The translations under genes and the position numbers were made by a program. Of a stretch of 64,000 nt of DNA, positions 1 to 11,174 are shown piece after piece. Under the pieces are notes generated by a model that worked only from the letters and a program-made list of their open reading frames with translations, had not been told where the DNA came from and searched no databases. The stretch is from Voacanga thouarsii. Its lineage: Eukaryota > Streptophyta > Magnoliopsida > Gentianales > Apocynaceae. The stretch's first letter is position 1; every line of letters starts with the position of its first letter. The stretch is from NCBI GenBank assembly GCA_026120185.1, contig JANUWF010001113.1:62001-126000 (forward strand), read 5' to 3'.

Positions 1-270
1 TTACAACCTTGCTAACATATCATCGTTATAACTCATTTGACATTGTACCGATGAATAATTGTCCATGATGATGTTTTGAATCTCACACTCAAAGAAAAAT
101 GAAAATCAAATTGAAAATAAAAATAAAAAAAACAAAAATAATGGAAAATAAAGAAAAGAAAAATACACAAATTAGAAATATTCACAAACTACCTCAACAC
201 AAAAGTTAGTGATATCTACAAATACAACAAAGGCTAAATCAACAAGAATCAAGTGTTTCCGATAGTGCCC
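1..270 (-). other. Leader of left-edge Athila-like element (partial)
   Basis: AT-rich sequence lying, in minus-strand sense, immediately downstream of the primer binding site and 5' LTR at 271-1700. By position it should be the untranslated leader before gag. I see no long open frame and no gag motif; the element body lies off the left edge. The assignment rests on the adjacent primer site, not on this sequence. Confidence 0.5.
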
Positions 271-289
271 ATCCCTGACAACGGCGCCA
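271..289 (-). other. Primer binding site, tRNA-Asp type
   Basis: On the minus strand this reads TGGCGCCGTTGTCAGGGAT, closely matching the tRNA-Asp-type primer site usual for Athila elements (family knowledge). It starts six bases from the inner end of the LTR at 296, which fixes the element as minus-strand with its coding region to the left of the window. Confidence 0.85.
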
Positions 290-295
290 AAAATT

Positions 296-1700
296 TGATG
301 CATGTTTTTTAGCATAGAAAATATTACCAACAAATTATACAATTAATCAAGTTTTAATTAAAATGCCAACCACTAAAACCACACATACAGGCAAGTATAC
401 CCATCATATAGTATAGGCACTAGTAAATATTGAATCTACGAGAACTTAGGCTCCCACCTTACTTTACCCAAATCTTTATTATTTAGCCAATAAAATAAGA
501 GGAGAATAACAAGGAAAATAACTAAAGATAAAAATAGATATAACTCAAGGACGCAAATTCATGCAACTAGATAATTATCTTGGAAACATAATATTGAATC
601 AATTAGCATTCATTACAATCAATTGTTATCTTGGCATCATGAAGGCATTTAAGTAAAATACAATTGTTTCCCAAGTCATGAACTTACCTATGTAGACTCC
701 ACTTTTTTTCCCAATCCATAAAATCACTATCCCTTGATTAATTTAGCAAATATTCCAATCAAACCAAAGCAATGAAAAGATGTACTAAACTCATATCTTA
801 TAAACATGAAATTAGCCAATGACCCTATGTTCTAGGTGAAATCATCCAATCTTTGATCACTTTAATTCTTTAATCTTAACTTCATTTCCCAAGTCCATTA
901 AGATCTAACAAATATGAAATCAATGCAATGAACCTCTAACATCTTTTCTCATGTCAATTAGACGAAAACACATTAATAACTATTGATAGCAAATAATCAA
1001 ATACCAAGGACAACAATAGATTGATTAAAAATTCCAATTAACTCAAAATCATAATCTCCAAAATAATATCCAATTACAATCCAAACATTAAGTACATCAT
1101 TGTTCTAAAAAAATAAACAAAGGATAAAAGATAGAACTCATAGACAAGCGATTCTTCTTCTCTTGAAAACCTCATTTGAGTGGTGATTTTGTCTTTGAAT
1201 AATAAGTAGCTAGCTTGGATTCTTCAAATTACACATTTGTCTTATGTTTTTCTTGTTTAAATAGGCTTCTAAGAGAGTGAATTCATTCCATAAGAGTTAT
1301 GGGCAAAGTAGAGAGTGAAAAATACCCAAACTCTTAGAAAATTACCAAATCCGCGCTAGATTGGAAAGCTTGCCGACATTGGCCAGAATGGAGTGGGCGC
1401 CGGCTTGGAGGGTCACTGCCCATGCACGACTCTAGTCGGAACAGTCGTGCTATATTTTCTTGCTAACAAAATCCCTCGTTCCAGATCTAGAGCTGCGCCG
1501 ACTTCATGGGTCATGGCTGGTGCCCGTGTACTGATGGCGACAGTTTTGTCATTTTTTCATCGTTTTTTGCAATAAAATTTCTAAACGCCTTTCCAAGGAT
1601 ATAATATCAAATATGAAGGTATATGCCTAGGTATTACAATAAATGTATCACAAACACCCTCAAATAAGTAGGAAAATATAGATGAATTTTATCCCTATCA
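296..1700 (-). repeat. 5' LTR of Athila-like element (family F)
   Basis: About 1.4 kb bounded by TGATGC on the plus strand and CCTATCA at the far end, so in element sense it begins TGATAGGG and ends GCATCA, the usual Athila-type termini. A tRNA-Asp primer site abuts the inner end. A partial relative of the same LTR lies at 33943 to about 35080, and a shorter one at 16295-16704; all share the motif gtatacccatc near the U5 end and the block ttggcatcatgaag. It contains a GGCGCCGGCT core at 1396-1405. The outer border at 1700 is set only by the TGATAGGG terminus; no TSD can be tested because the partner LTR is outside the window. Confidence 0.8.
1393..1530 (+). repeat. GC-rich GGCGCC module in family F LTR
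   Basis: A locally GC-rich patch in an otherwise AT-rich LTR. It carries GGCGCCGGCT at 1396-1405 and weaker relatives to about 1530 (ctgcgccgac, gctggtgccc). It resembles the modules at 24993-25170, 46965-47140 and 54613-54776. The open frame across it (1393-1575) has no recognisable protein and is probably chance. Confidence 0.5.
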
Positions 1701-3486
1701 ATATCTTACCCCATTAAATCTCTATGACAAGGTTAATACTCTTTCAGAGATTTTCCATATATTAATTTTATTCAAGTTAAAAGCTTAATGATTTCAAATA
1801 GATTTCTATTAAAACTATCTTCAGACTTTGGTTTCTAGTTTTGTGATAAAAATGATAAAACTGTTTTAAATAAAAATAATTAAATTGGTTTCCATTAACT
1901 TACAAAATATCTAAATCGATTTATTATCTATGTCAAGGATACAAAACCTTTAAAAGAATAATTAAGGAATAATTTTGTTCCAAGCTAATAAACATAATTA
2001 ATTAAAAAAATGTTTTCCCTTATCAATTTATTTTTCAAGACTTTGGTCTTAAAAAACATGCACTTAGGCTGACCCAAAAAGTAAATAGCATGATAAAAAA
2101 CATTAAACATTTTTCATTCATTTTCTATCATTTTAAAACCTAAGTGATCATATAATTGGATTAAACACATTAATTCAATCTAATTAATGGTCTTGTTTAA
2201 TCGTAGTCCCTTTACTACTTTTTGCATGCAAAATATTTCAAAAATATAACTATTGCATAAACATAACCTCGTGTGATATGGGATCAAAAATAAATAAAAA
2301 TTATAGAGGAAATTATCCTTTAGGAGACTTACAGCTAACCTGGCGAAAAATGATCCGACTCACTAAAAAAAAAAAAATCGAACTATAGCCCGCTCCAAAA
2401 GAGCAAGCCATAGGTGGCTTGCTTTTAGTCGTGCATGGCTTACATTAAGGCAAGCTACAGTAGGCTTTGAGCAAGCCATGCCTGGCCTACACAAGGGTAA
2501 GCCATGGTCGGCTTTCACAAAGCCTTTAGTGGCTTAGCCCAATTTCCTTCTTAGCCACGGCTAGCTTTTATTAAGCCCTACTTGGCTTTGCTCTGAATTC
2601 CTCCATTTTTCTTCATCTTCTTCATCTAGAACTCCATCCAGGCTTTGCTAATTTACAAAAACCACAACAAAGATTGAATCTAATTTTGTAAATACACAAC
2701 TACATATGCCTTAATTACAGGCTTTACACGAAAACTATGAAAGCCATTAGCTACAAAGCCTTATGTCTTAACACGCGAGACTTACACAAGATCTACCTAT
2801 ATTATAAAAACGAGAAGGATGACAATTTAGAAGAAAATCAATCTGGCCAGTTTTATTAAAGCCTAGCATACATCCTATGTTTGCCAACAGCATAAGATCT
2901 GATTCCACATAAAAGTGGATTGAGCAAACATAAAGTACACAGACGTCATAGAAGCAAATGTAAATATGCAATAGAAGGCTTTTTTTGATTTTACAATACC
3001 TCTGCGTTTAGGTTGCAGTTATGTTTGCTTAGCCTATGAAGAAGAACTGGCTTCAACCACAGAGGTATGCTTAAATGTTTTTGGTGAAAAGCCTGCAAGT
3101 TTTCTGCTCCTACACATGAACATGAATGCTTGGCCTTTCAGAATATCACCATTGCCCAACACTAGCAAGTGAACGCCAAAGACCACGAAAAACATTCAAG
3201 CAAACCTCTATGGTTGAAGCCAATTCTTCTTCATGCTAAGGGAACTTTGGTCTTTCTTCCTTGATCGTCTACTAGTAAGCAATATAAAGGAGAGAACTCT
3301 CTGTGTTTTTTCCATGATCACAAGACCAAGAAAAACTAGAGACCCACAAAACAAGAGTATGGAAAGTACTTATAAGGCTACTTAGAGAAAGAGTTTTTCA
3401 CTAACGCAAAAACTAAAACCTCTGGGAAGAGCCTTAGCCAAATGATCAGATCGTGTTTAAAACAAAACCTATTGACATCATATATA
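1701..3486. other. Unassigned AT-rich repeat-like DNA
   Basis: No credible gene. The 1701-2330 part is strongly AT-rich with no coding signal. 2395-2595 holds a palindromic short-repeat array (separate entry). 2640-3480 has short frames only; the longest (2768-2971, minus) is Cys/Tyr-rich and unlike any family I recognise. The stretch may be the leader of a minus-strand copia element attached to the LTR at 3487, but I see no primer site at that junction. Confidence 0.4.
2395..2595. repeat. Array of degenerate AAGCCAT..GGCTT palindromes
   Basis: About eight imperfect copies of a 16-25 base unit with AAGCC on one side and GGCTT on the other, separated by short spacers. The clearest has perfect 7-base arms, GCAAGCC at 2403-2409 and GGCTTGC at 2416-2422. 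Others centre near 2460, 2488, 2512, 2535, 2560 and 2582. Each unit is close to its own reverse complement, so the array could form a row of small hairpins on either strand. GC content is above its surroundings. Confidence 0.65.
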
Positions 3487-4876
3487 TGTTATCTTCGGGA
3501 TTTAAATCCCTAACAAACCTTAACCAGCCACCCCAAAGTCCAACTGAGTTGAGGCTTAAGTTTGGACTCTTGGTTAGACTATTGGGTTAGACTAGAAATA
3601 TTTACTTAAGCCTTGACATTTAATAGCCCATAAATAAATAATTTAATTAACCCAAAATAAATTCTCTAGCCTCTTCCTAGTTTATACCCAAGCTAATACT
3701 AATTATCTAATTTGGATTTTGCCCTAAATAATTTATTAATCCACTGTACAAAGAAATTAATTATACTCTCTTTTGGGCTTTTTATTTTATTCTAACCCAA
3801 TAATAAAATTAGACTACTTGAATAAAATAAATTGCTCTTTTTGAAAGACCAATTCCTTAGCCTAAAATTAATTAGGACTTATGGGCTATCTTGATGACCA
3901 AAAGACACATTGTGTTTGACTACTAAAATGACAAAAATACCCTTGCAATAAAAATTGTTATATTTTTCATTTATTTCCTATTATCACCATAAGAAAATAT
4001 TAACCCCAAGGATAATGTTGCGTGTAGCATTGTCTTCAATCTATAAGTGTCATGACTAAACTATCCCTCTACATAATGCCATTTATTTTGAGAGGAAATA
4101 GTGTACTAACACCACTCTAAATAATATCTACCATTCTTAAACTTCTAGTCTATTGGTCCACGACTACCTAGAATGTTTCTGCTTTAATAGGGAGTTATCC
4201 TAAAGCAGACATCCAAATCATATTTCAAGAGCCCTAAATCTCTAGATAATTTGGACGGTCGCAAAAGGAAATATCTCTAATAGGAGCATATAAACTATCT
4301 TGTATGAATCTGTCTGAATTAACTGGTCACAACTACAAAACAAACAAGTATATTGGCCCTATAACAGAACCTTACCTACAATATATCAAAGTATATGCTC
4401 TGAGCTTCACTAGAACACTAACTTATACTTAAGTCGTATGGTATTAGTCCACATTGTAGCTGTAATAGTCTGTATTTCTATTATTTTAGTATTTTGAAAA
4501 ACTATTACTATGGGTCTTCTTCTACGTACACCAAATATGCTTATACTATGAAGTGAGTGGACTACTCACTAGCTAAAGCTAAGCCATTCCTTATTTACAA
4601 TTCATAGTATAATAACCATAAACCTAATGAGATACTCATTCTCATTATTTGGTTAAGAACTACCTTTTATGTGTTGAGTAACTTATAATCCATACCTTAC
4701 TGTGAAAGACTTCCATTCACATGAATTATTTACTTAGACATAATAGATCCTTTCTAACAAGACTGTGCAAAACAAAATAAAGGAAAATTACACAAATAAA
4801 TTTGAGAATAAAAAAACTTCTATTTATTACATTGAATTTACATCAGATATATAGTTCGAAGGTATACATTCTAACA
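3487..4876 (-). repeat. Probable copia-type LTR, possibly solo
   Basis: About 1.4 kb that starts TGTTATC and ends TTCTAACA on the plus strand, so its ends are TG..CA with TGTTA..TAACA inverted termini, as in the copia LTRs at 18069 and 25946. Its last 60 bases resemble in layout the right ends of those LTRs in minus orientation. Flanks are ATATA on the left and TATAT on the right, inside a TA-rich tract, so the TSD cannot be judged. No primer site or polypurine tract was seen at either edge, which favours a solo LTR. Confidence 0.45.
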
Positions 4877-5098
4877 TATATACATGCATAAACACACACA
4901 CACACACACATGTGTGTGTGTGTGTATACATACATATATATACATATTTATATTTATGTCTATATATATTTGTGTATATATACACATATAAATGTATGTA
5001 TATATATAACTCATATATATATAATATATATAAACACACATATATGTTTGTATATATGCATAGATATAAATGTATATACACACACATATAGGTGTGTG

Positions 5099-5129
<31 letters not shown>

Positions 5130-5178
5130 AACACACACACATGCATATATATATGTGTGTGTGTGTTGTGTGTTGTGC

Positions 5179-5216
<38 letters not shown>

Positions 5217-5262
5217 AGGTGTAATATATATATGAATGTATAAATATAAATATATACATATA
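4877..5262. repeat. Compound CA/TG/TA microsatellite
   Basis: Runs of ACACAC, GTGTGT and TATATA alternate for about 385 bases, with a long TA run at 5101-5130 and another at 5180-5210. Six overlapping open frames arise here on both strands, rich in Tyr, Ile, Cys and His; these are translations of the repeat, not genes. Confidence 0.9.
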
Positions 5263-5545
5263 CTGTAAATACTTAAAAATTTAGGGACTTGTTACAAATT
5301 TTTTAGAGATTATATTATAAATATTTTAAAATTTAGGGAGCAATTTGTAAATTTTATAGTCATTTTGCAGTTTTACAAAATTTAAGGAGTAATGTGCAAA
5401 TGTTTGGATCATATTCTAAATGTTTAAAAATTTAGGGACAAATTTATAAAATTTTGGTTGTTGGTTTGTAATTGTACAAAATTGAAAGATCAATTTGAAA
5501 AATTTTTTAGGTCTTGTTGTAAATATTTAAAAATTTAAGGACGGG
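5262..5545. repeat. Degenerate tandem repeat, about 50 bp subunits
   Basis: The phrase aaatatttaaaaatttaggga recurs near 5265, 5318, 5377 (shortened), 5418, 5478 (shortened) and 5521, alternating with a second phrase of the type caatttgtaaaattt. This suggests a higher unit of roughly 100 bases made of two related halves, now diverged. No coding potential. Confidence 0.55.
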
Positions 5546-5885
5546 TATTAGTTAGGAAATACAAATTTTGTCGGTAAAGATAATAATGATGAAAGTTCAT
5601 ATTTTTAGTTTGGAAATGAATTTTTGTCACTAATGATGCAGCATCAGTGAGGAAAATCTAGCTAGAAAATGAATTTTTATCGTTGATGTTGTATCATGAG
5701 TGAGAAAATTTAAATTTTCCTTAATAATACACTTATTATTAGTTAAAGCCATCACTTTTAGTTAGAAAATAAAATTATTGTTGCTAAAGGTCGTAATCAG
5801 TAGAGACAAAAACTTTTTGTTACTAAAGAAAAATTTTCCTCACTAAAATGTCCTTTTAGTGACAAATTTTCTTTTTCTAGATAAA
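5546..5885. repeat. Possible CACTA-type subterminal region
   Basis: Contains repeated short words such as tttttgtcactaa, cagtgaggaaaat and ttttagtgac, ending near 5880 with ttttctttttctag. Plant CACTA transposons carry many short subterminal repeats and end in CACTA plus an A/G-rich stretch; the reverse complement of this end resembles that loosely. There is no perfect CACTA terminus, no partner end and no transposase, so this is a weak call. Confidence 0.25.
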
Positions 5886-6600
5886 GTTTTGTCGCCAATT
5901 TATCATTTTCTTATATTGAAATACCAAACACCAGACACCAAATTTAATAAAACCAATCCACGACTCATCAACTCAACAAAACCAACCAAATACATCACCC
6001 ATTCTTCTCAATATAATTCCACCTACAATGGCAGAATAATAGAAATGTTCAAAAATTCCAACAATAAATACAATCCCAATAATAGCACAAAATAGCTAAA
6101 AAAATTCACCCTAATATAGCATAAACTCATAAATTCAGAAAAAATTGTTAAAGGAAGTTCTTTAACATAAATATCAACCAAATGACATCACAAGAATTTG
6201 TTGAGAAATTCTAAACCACTAAAAACAAAAAATTAAAATATGATAAAACTCTTCCAACAAAATTAAATAAAAATACAAAAAAAAAATTAGCACCACAATG
6301 TTCTCTACTTTGTGAACATCACAATTTTGCAAAGTGTTTGAGAAGAAATCCAAGGAAAATACGTGAATTTATAGGTTTGAAGTTAAGAACACTAGTGGTT
6401 TTTAAAGAAAAACCAACCATACGAATTGAAGAAAAATATTTGAATGCAAGGATTTGGCAAAAAAAAAAAAAAAAAAAAGTGTTCGGATGGTGGAAAGAGG
6501 CTGATAGGGGTTGGATATGGGTAACTAACACTGAGGAAGAGTAATGGAGGATGAAATTTGGTGGAGAAGTGAAAAGAACAGCCTTTAGCTATTCAGTTTT
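5886..6600. other. Unassigned AT-rich DNA
   Basis: A-rich on the plus strand with a poly-A run at 6461-6478. Short frames at 5859-6095 and 6338-6544 have low-complexity composition and no recognisable domain. I see no structural RNA, LTR terminus or gene here. Confidence 0.4.
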
Positions 6601-7301
6601 TAAAGACCTCCAACAAGGGCCGGCACCAAGTTTTTTTGCCTGGGCAAAACTATTTTAATAAATAACTAAAACAAAATTAGAAGTAAAACTAAATGCAAAA
6701 ATTAGATGGAATTGAAAACAAAATTGTATAAAAACAAAGTCAATAATCAAATAAAGCAATAAAATTTCATCTCTTTCCATGATCATGTTCTCGTGAATTA
6801 TTCTCCATATTTCTAGGCAAAGATCCTGCTTGTTGTTCCCTCGGAAGTTCGGCTAATTGGCTAATTTGATTCTCCGAATTATGATAGAAGCCTCTTGATT
6901 TCTCATTAACACTTCTACTATTTGAAAGCACAAATTTGTTGAACTTACCAACTTGGACACCAACTCCTTAAATGAAGGCTTAGGTAGATTTGTAGATTAA
7001 GCATTATATGGAAGAGAAGGTTGGGACCTTTGAGCTCTATTAAGTTAAAAGCCATGTAGCTCTGCTGGTTTAGATTATCGTGGATTACTCCATGAGAAAA
7101 TGAGACGGTTATTCCAGCCTGGGTTGTGAGTATTTCCATATGGATTATTTTCTAGTCACCCATTACTAAAATAGGTAACTAGATCCAAAGATGAATCTTA
7201 AGATGAACTTACATTTTGGTACTCATGATTAAGGTGTTCTTCACCATAGAAATTATAATTGACATTTATAACTTGCCCTTGAGGAAAGGCTATAGTTGAT
7301 T
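6601..7301 (-). pseudogene. gag: Athila gag fragment (C-terminal part)
   Basis: Reading the minus strand from 7300 down to about 6770 gives a broken frame with the order seen in Athila/Tat gag after the zinc knuckle: an FPQGQ segment, then a Pro/Asn/Trp-rich segment of the NPGWNN type (about 7100-7140), then a LVSKL heptad-like stretch and a final LPRN..NSREH segment (about 6790-6830). Several stop codons interrupt it. The N-terminal gag lies beyond the chromovirus-type LTR border at 7302, which cuts it. Gag would be the capsid precursor of an Athila element. A GGGCCGGCACC motif at 6618-6628 follows its 3' end. Confidence 0.7.
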
Positions 7302-9363
7302 TGTAAAACCCCACCTAAAACTACCCTTAGAATAGGCAAAATGCTTGCATTTCATGGCAATTCGTATGAGCATATGAATTTTCATAATATACTATTATGT
7401 GTTTTATGTTGATTATAAGTGTTCTTGTTGTGTGATTGAGATGATTAGGATATTTTATTTTATGTAGAAAGGATTTTAGGTTATGGCTTTGGGAATTAGA
7501 AAGAATACAAATCTTTGGAAGTATGCGAGAAAAGAATTATTTTGGAAAGATAACAACACAAGAGTTTTTGTGGTTATATGGTTAGAGCTTGGTGAATAAT
7601 TGCTTACAACTTGAGTTCAAGTTACATTGGTAGCAAGAATATTTTGATTTTTATCTTTCCTACATCTTAGACCAATTATTACCACTTAACCATTATTTGA
7701 ATATCTTCTTACATTCCTTGGATATACAAGTCATGTCCTAAAGAGGTTTAAAAATTAGATTCTCCAAACTTTTTTATTCTTGTCCTAAGGGGAATCATGC
7801 CTTCCTATCTTTATGCTTGTGTTTTAATTAGTTTGAATTTAAATCCTCTTCCTCTTTTTGAATTCTCCTACTCTCATGCTCCTGTTTTAAAATTTTAAGT
7901 GGGTTATTTATTCCAAAATTCCAGCCTTGCTTGAGCTAGTGTTGGCCGAAACATATGAGTATTAGGGGGAGGAACTCCTTGAAATTCGAGAGACCAAAGT
8001 TTGAATTGATTATATTACTAAAACCTTATATTTTCCTCCTAAGAAATTTCATCCTTTTGATCTCGTTTTAGCTTGGAAGTTGGAAAATATCTTTGTTCAT
8101 TCCATTCATTACCATGTGATAAAAAATGCTCACAGCAAACATCTACTCTTTTATTTGGAATCAACTTTCATTAATTTGTGCAAAACATTAAAGCTTGTTC
8201 TCTTCTTGTTTTTGCATAAAATTGTAGCTTTCAAATCTTGATATATATGCACAAGAAAATACCAGGTAAACCTTACCGAAAAATAGCTTGCATTCAGATC
8301 TTCCCTAGCAAGCACAAAGCTTCGCTCAAAGTCCATTCTTCCTTTCTTTTAGCTTTCGTTCCTACAATGTTTTAGCCAACCAAGACATCTGATCCCTCCT
8401 TCATCAACATAGTAGCCGACCAAAGTACATCATTGCAGCACCTTCAACTCTCGTAAGTTCCAACAACAAATTTTCTATTCAAACTCTTTTAAATTCAAAT
8501 ATAAAATAATAACAACTTCTAACAATTTCTCTACCTATTTCAACTATTCATAACCAGATTTTCAACTTCAATGCATCGTCATACAATTTAAAATTTTCTT
8601 TCTTCTTATTTCTCTCTTCTCTTGGCCTCTTTAAACCTCCAAGCTGATCAAAACACTTCACCATTTCTTTCCCACCATTAAAGTCGAGCAACCTCTATGG
8701 TTGTACCTCAACCATCTCCTATATTTCCTCAATTCAAACAGCTTTAAATTTGTGAACAAAATGCTAGGAAACTCCTATAATCTTTTAGCAATTATAACCT
8801 CTATTACTTATATTTGGTCCCAAAGAAAACCGAGAGCCTACAACTCTATTCTCTAGGTTCATTATTCATTCCCGCCCTCAACTTTTCATCATTTCTCCAT
8901 GGCAGTCGAAGTTACCTCCATACTATCACATTAAACTTCTCCTGACTTTCTGCCATAGCTTTTCTATTCTAGCCTTTGAAATTAAAATTTTGAATCCCAG
9001 CAAATCCCAGAACTACTCATAAATATGGTTCACTATAAGCAAGCTACACAAGAAGACTGCACTAGTCTTCTTTAAGGCCGAACAACCTTCCTCCCTATTT
9101 CATTTTCATTTATTCACCTACCCTTTTCAACCTTTGTCATCATTTCACCATTATTTAACCTTTATTATTCTCTCAACCATTCTTTCAATTTTCAAATTCA
9201 AAAACCCTCCATTAGCTCCTAGAAACTCGCCAATACTTTTATAGCAATCAGAAAACCTTTATTAAACCTCCTTTACTCGATCACTCTCATTTACATACAC
9301 AAGACTCACATAAACACACAAGCTTTGTATCCTCTATTATACATTTCCCTGAAACTACTAAGA
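7302..9363 (+). repeat. Chromovirus-type LTR, left part, split by E0
   Basis: Starts TGTAAAACCCCACCTAAA, nearly the same as the element-sense start of the chromo-M LTR (reverse complement of 42626 leftwards). It also has the same tRNA-like boxes about 270 bases in, as does the chromo-M LTR. It interrupts the minus-strand gag fragment ending at 7301. It is cut at 9363 by E0, and the sequence after E0 (from 62878) resembles continuation of the same LTR type. Short frames here, such as 8151-8336 minus, show no protein family. Confidence 0.6.
7568..7626 (+). other. tRNA-like A-box/B-box segment in LTR
   Basis: Plus strand shows an A-box-like TGGTTATATGG at 7570-7580 followed about 40 bases on by a B-box-like GAGTTCAAGTTAC at 7613-7625. 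This is the layout of an RNA polymerase III internal promoter. A counterpart sits at the same relative place in the chromo-M 3' LTR (42312-42390, minus). The acceptor stem does not pair well, so it is not called as a tRNA gene. Confidence 0.45.
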
Positions 9364-9476
9364 TGATAGGAATTATCCCCAGCATTGTGGCTCAACCAAG
9401 AAGAAGGACCAACGGCTAAGACACTACCAAAGGAACCTTAGGAAATCTCAAAATTCAAGGTGTTTCAAGGAGCTCT
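9364..9476 (+). repeat. E0 5' LTR, first part
   Basis: Begins TGATAGGAATTATCC and matches the start of the 3' LTR at 61934 onward (aaggtgtttcaaggag appears in both). It stops at the E1 insertion and resumes at 36888. The unbroken homologous site is at about 62026-62050. Confidence 0.8.
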
Positions 9477-10892
9477 TATTAGGGCCTAAATTTACCTATA
9501 TTTTCCTAGTAATTTGAGTTGAATTGGAATTGTTTTTAGTATAATGACTATTCAACCTTTGTATTTTTTTGATAAATTTTGGTTGTAGAAAATTTTTATT
9601 TGGACTTTACGTAAAAATTATAGAAAAAGAAGTTGAAACGAACAATTCTAGTATAGAACTGGTACCGATTTATAGCCTTGAACTGGTCGCAATCCTTCGC
9701 TAGAAAAATAGGGTAAAATAGAAGAATTCAAAGAGGTTTGGTGAAACAAAGGTAACCTGGCCCAGCTAAAGAAGCTAAACCAATGCCAGGCCCTGTGTTG
9801 TTTCAAGGCGACAAGGAATCCTTTTTGGGGCAGATTTTAGAAATTGTTAAAGAAGTCTTTTGGAACAAGGACAAAAAAAGACTTTGTTGAACCAACTTTA
9901 GCATCCAAAAAACCTATTTAAACAATAGAAACTCAAGAAAAACATATGTTGAATTGATAATTCAAGGATTAAAGAGCTAATTGAGGAATTCATCATCCAA
10001 GGATTATTGTTGTGAGGAAGGCTTTATTGGATAGGAAAAAGTGCTTGTCTATGAGGTCTATTCTTTTTTTTTTTCTTTTCTTGAACAATATTGATTTCAA
10101 TGTTTCAATTGTATTTTAAAGGATTATTTGAAGTTTATGACTTTATATTGAGTTTGGTTATTTTTGCCAATTATTTTTTCAGTTTCTAGTATTGATTACT
10201 TGACTATTATTTGATAAATTGATTGTTTCTTTCTTCCTTGTAGTTAACTTGAGAGAGAGATTGGGGGTGGTTTCAATTTAGTTAATTCTATATTAGTTAT
10301 TTTAGTTAACTCGAGAGAGGTTTAGATAAGAACTTAAGTAATGACAGTTAAGTTAATGTCACCTAGAGATAGAGATGTTAATTGATTCCATGTTTAATGT
10401 CACCTAAAGATATGGATATTCATTAAGGATTTATCTTTCATGAAATTTTTGTTTGTTTTAGTGAGGTAGAAATATCCACTAAATTGACTCAAGGATAGTG
10501 AATCCATAACTCAAGAAAAAATGGAGTTTACTTTATAATTCTTTCATGATGCAAGAGTTGTAATTAGTTGCTAAAATTTCCAACTTAATCATTGTCATAT
10601 CTTTAAGTAATTACACCTAAGTACAATTTTTTTCATCCTTGTTATTGTTTATATCCTGTATATATTTTACTTAAGTTTTCTTACTTAGTTTAGTTAGGCT
10701 AAATAACGAATGCAAAGTAATCAAAGGTAGTTGTTCCTTGAGGATCAATATTCATTAATTCCTTATATTATGCTTTGAAATGGGTATACTTGCTCTATAT
10801 GTGTAGTTTTGGGATTGACGTTTTAAAAAAACTTGATTGAGAATGCGCTTGAATATGAATGATTTTTATACGCCCAAACTTAATACACTTCA
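9477..10892 (+). repeat. E1 5' LTR
   Basis: About 1.42 kb. Starts TATTAGGG (TGATAGGG with two changes) and ends ACACTTCA just before the primer site. It aligns throughout with the 3' LTR at 35445, with many substitutions and small indels. A TATTTAAA promoter-like motif lies near 9908. A weak copy of the paired GGCGCC-type module is at 9655-9710 (gaactggtaccg and gaactggtcgc). Confidence 0.85.
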
Positions 10893-10898
10893 AGTTTT

Positions 10899-10916
10899 TG
10901 GCACTTTTGCCAAGAA
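10899..10916 (+). other. E1 primer binding site (decayed)
   Basis: TGGCACTTTTGCCAAG follows the LTR end by six bases. It matches the tRNA-Asp-type site at 48253 (TGGCACCGTTGCCGGGGA) with several substitutions, as expected for an old Athila-like element. Confidence 0.7.
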
Positions 10917-11174
10917 ATAATATCTTAAAGGCTTGGATTTTTGTTGATTTAGTCATGTAAATATGCACATATGTCTATAAGTAATTATGTTCCTTGTTTG
11001 TAATCAGGTGCCATGCTTGAAATTATTACATAATTTTGTGATCCTTGTATTAAGTGTCATAATTGTGTCATAATTAAAAGTTTTCTTGTCGACTTTGTAC
11101 CACTTGTATAATATTTCAAAAATTATAACTTAAAGTAATTATTTTTCTTATTTTGTAGGTTTAATCTTTGGTTT

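Noticed and set aside
2395..2595. CRISPR-like array
   Set aside because: Repeats are short, variable and palindromic with irregular spacing, and the DNA is plant.
4827..5259. Several Tyr/Ile/Cys/His-rich frames on both strands
   Set aside because: All overlap one CA/TA microsatellite; no conserved protein.
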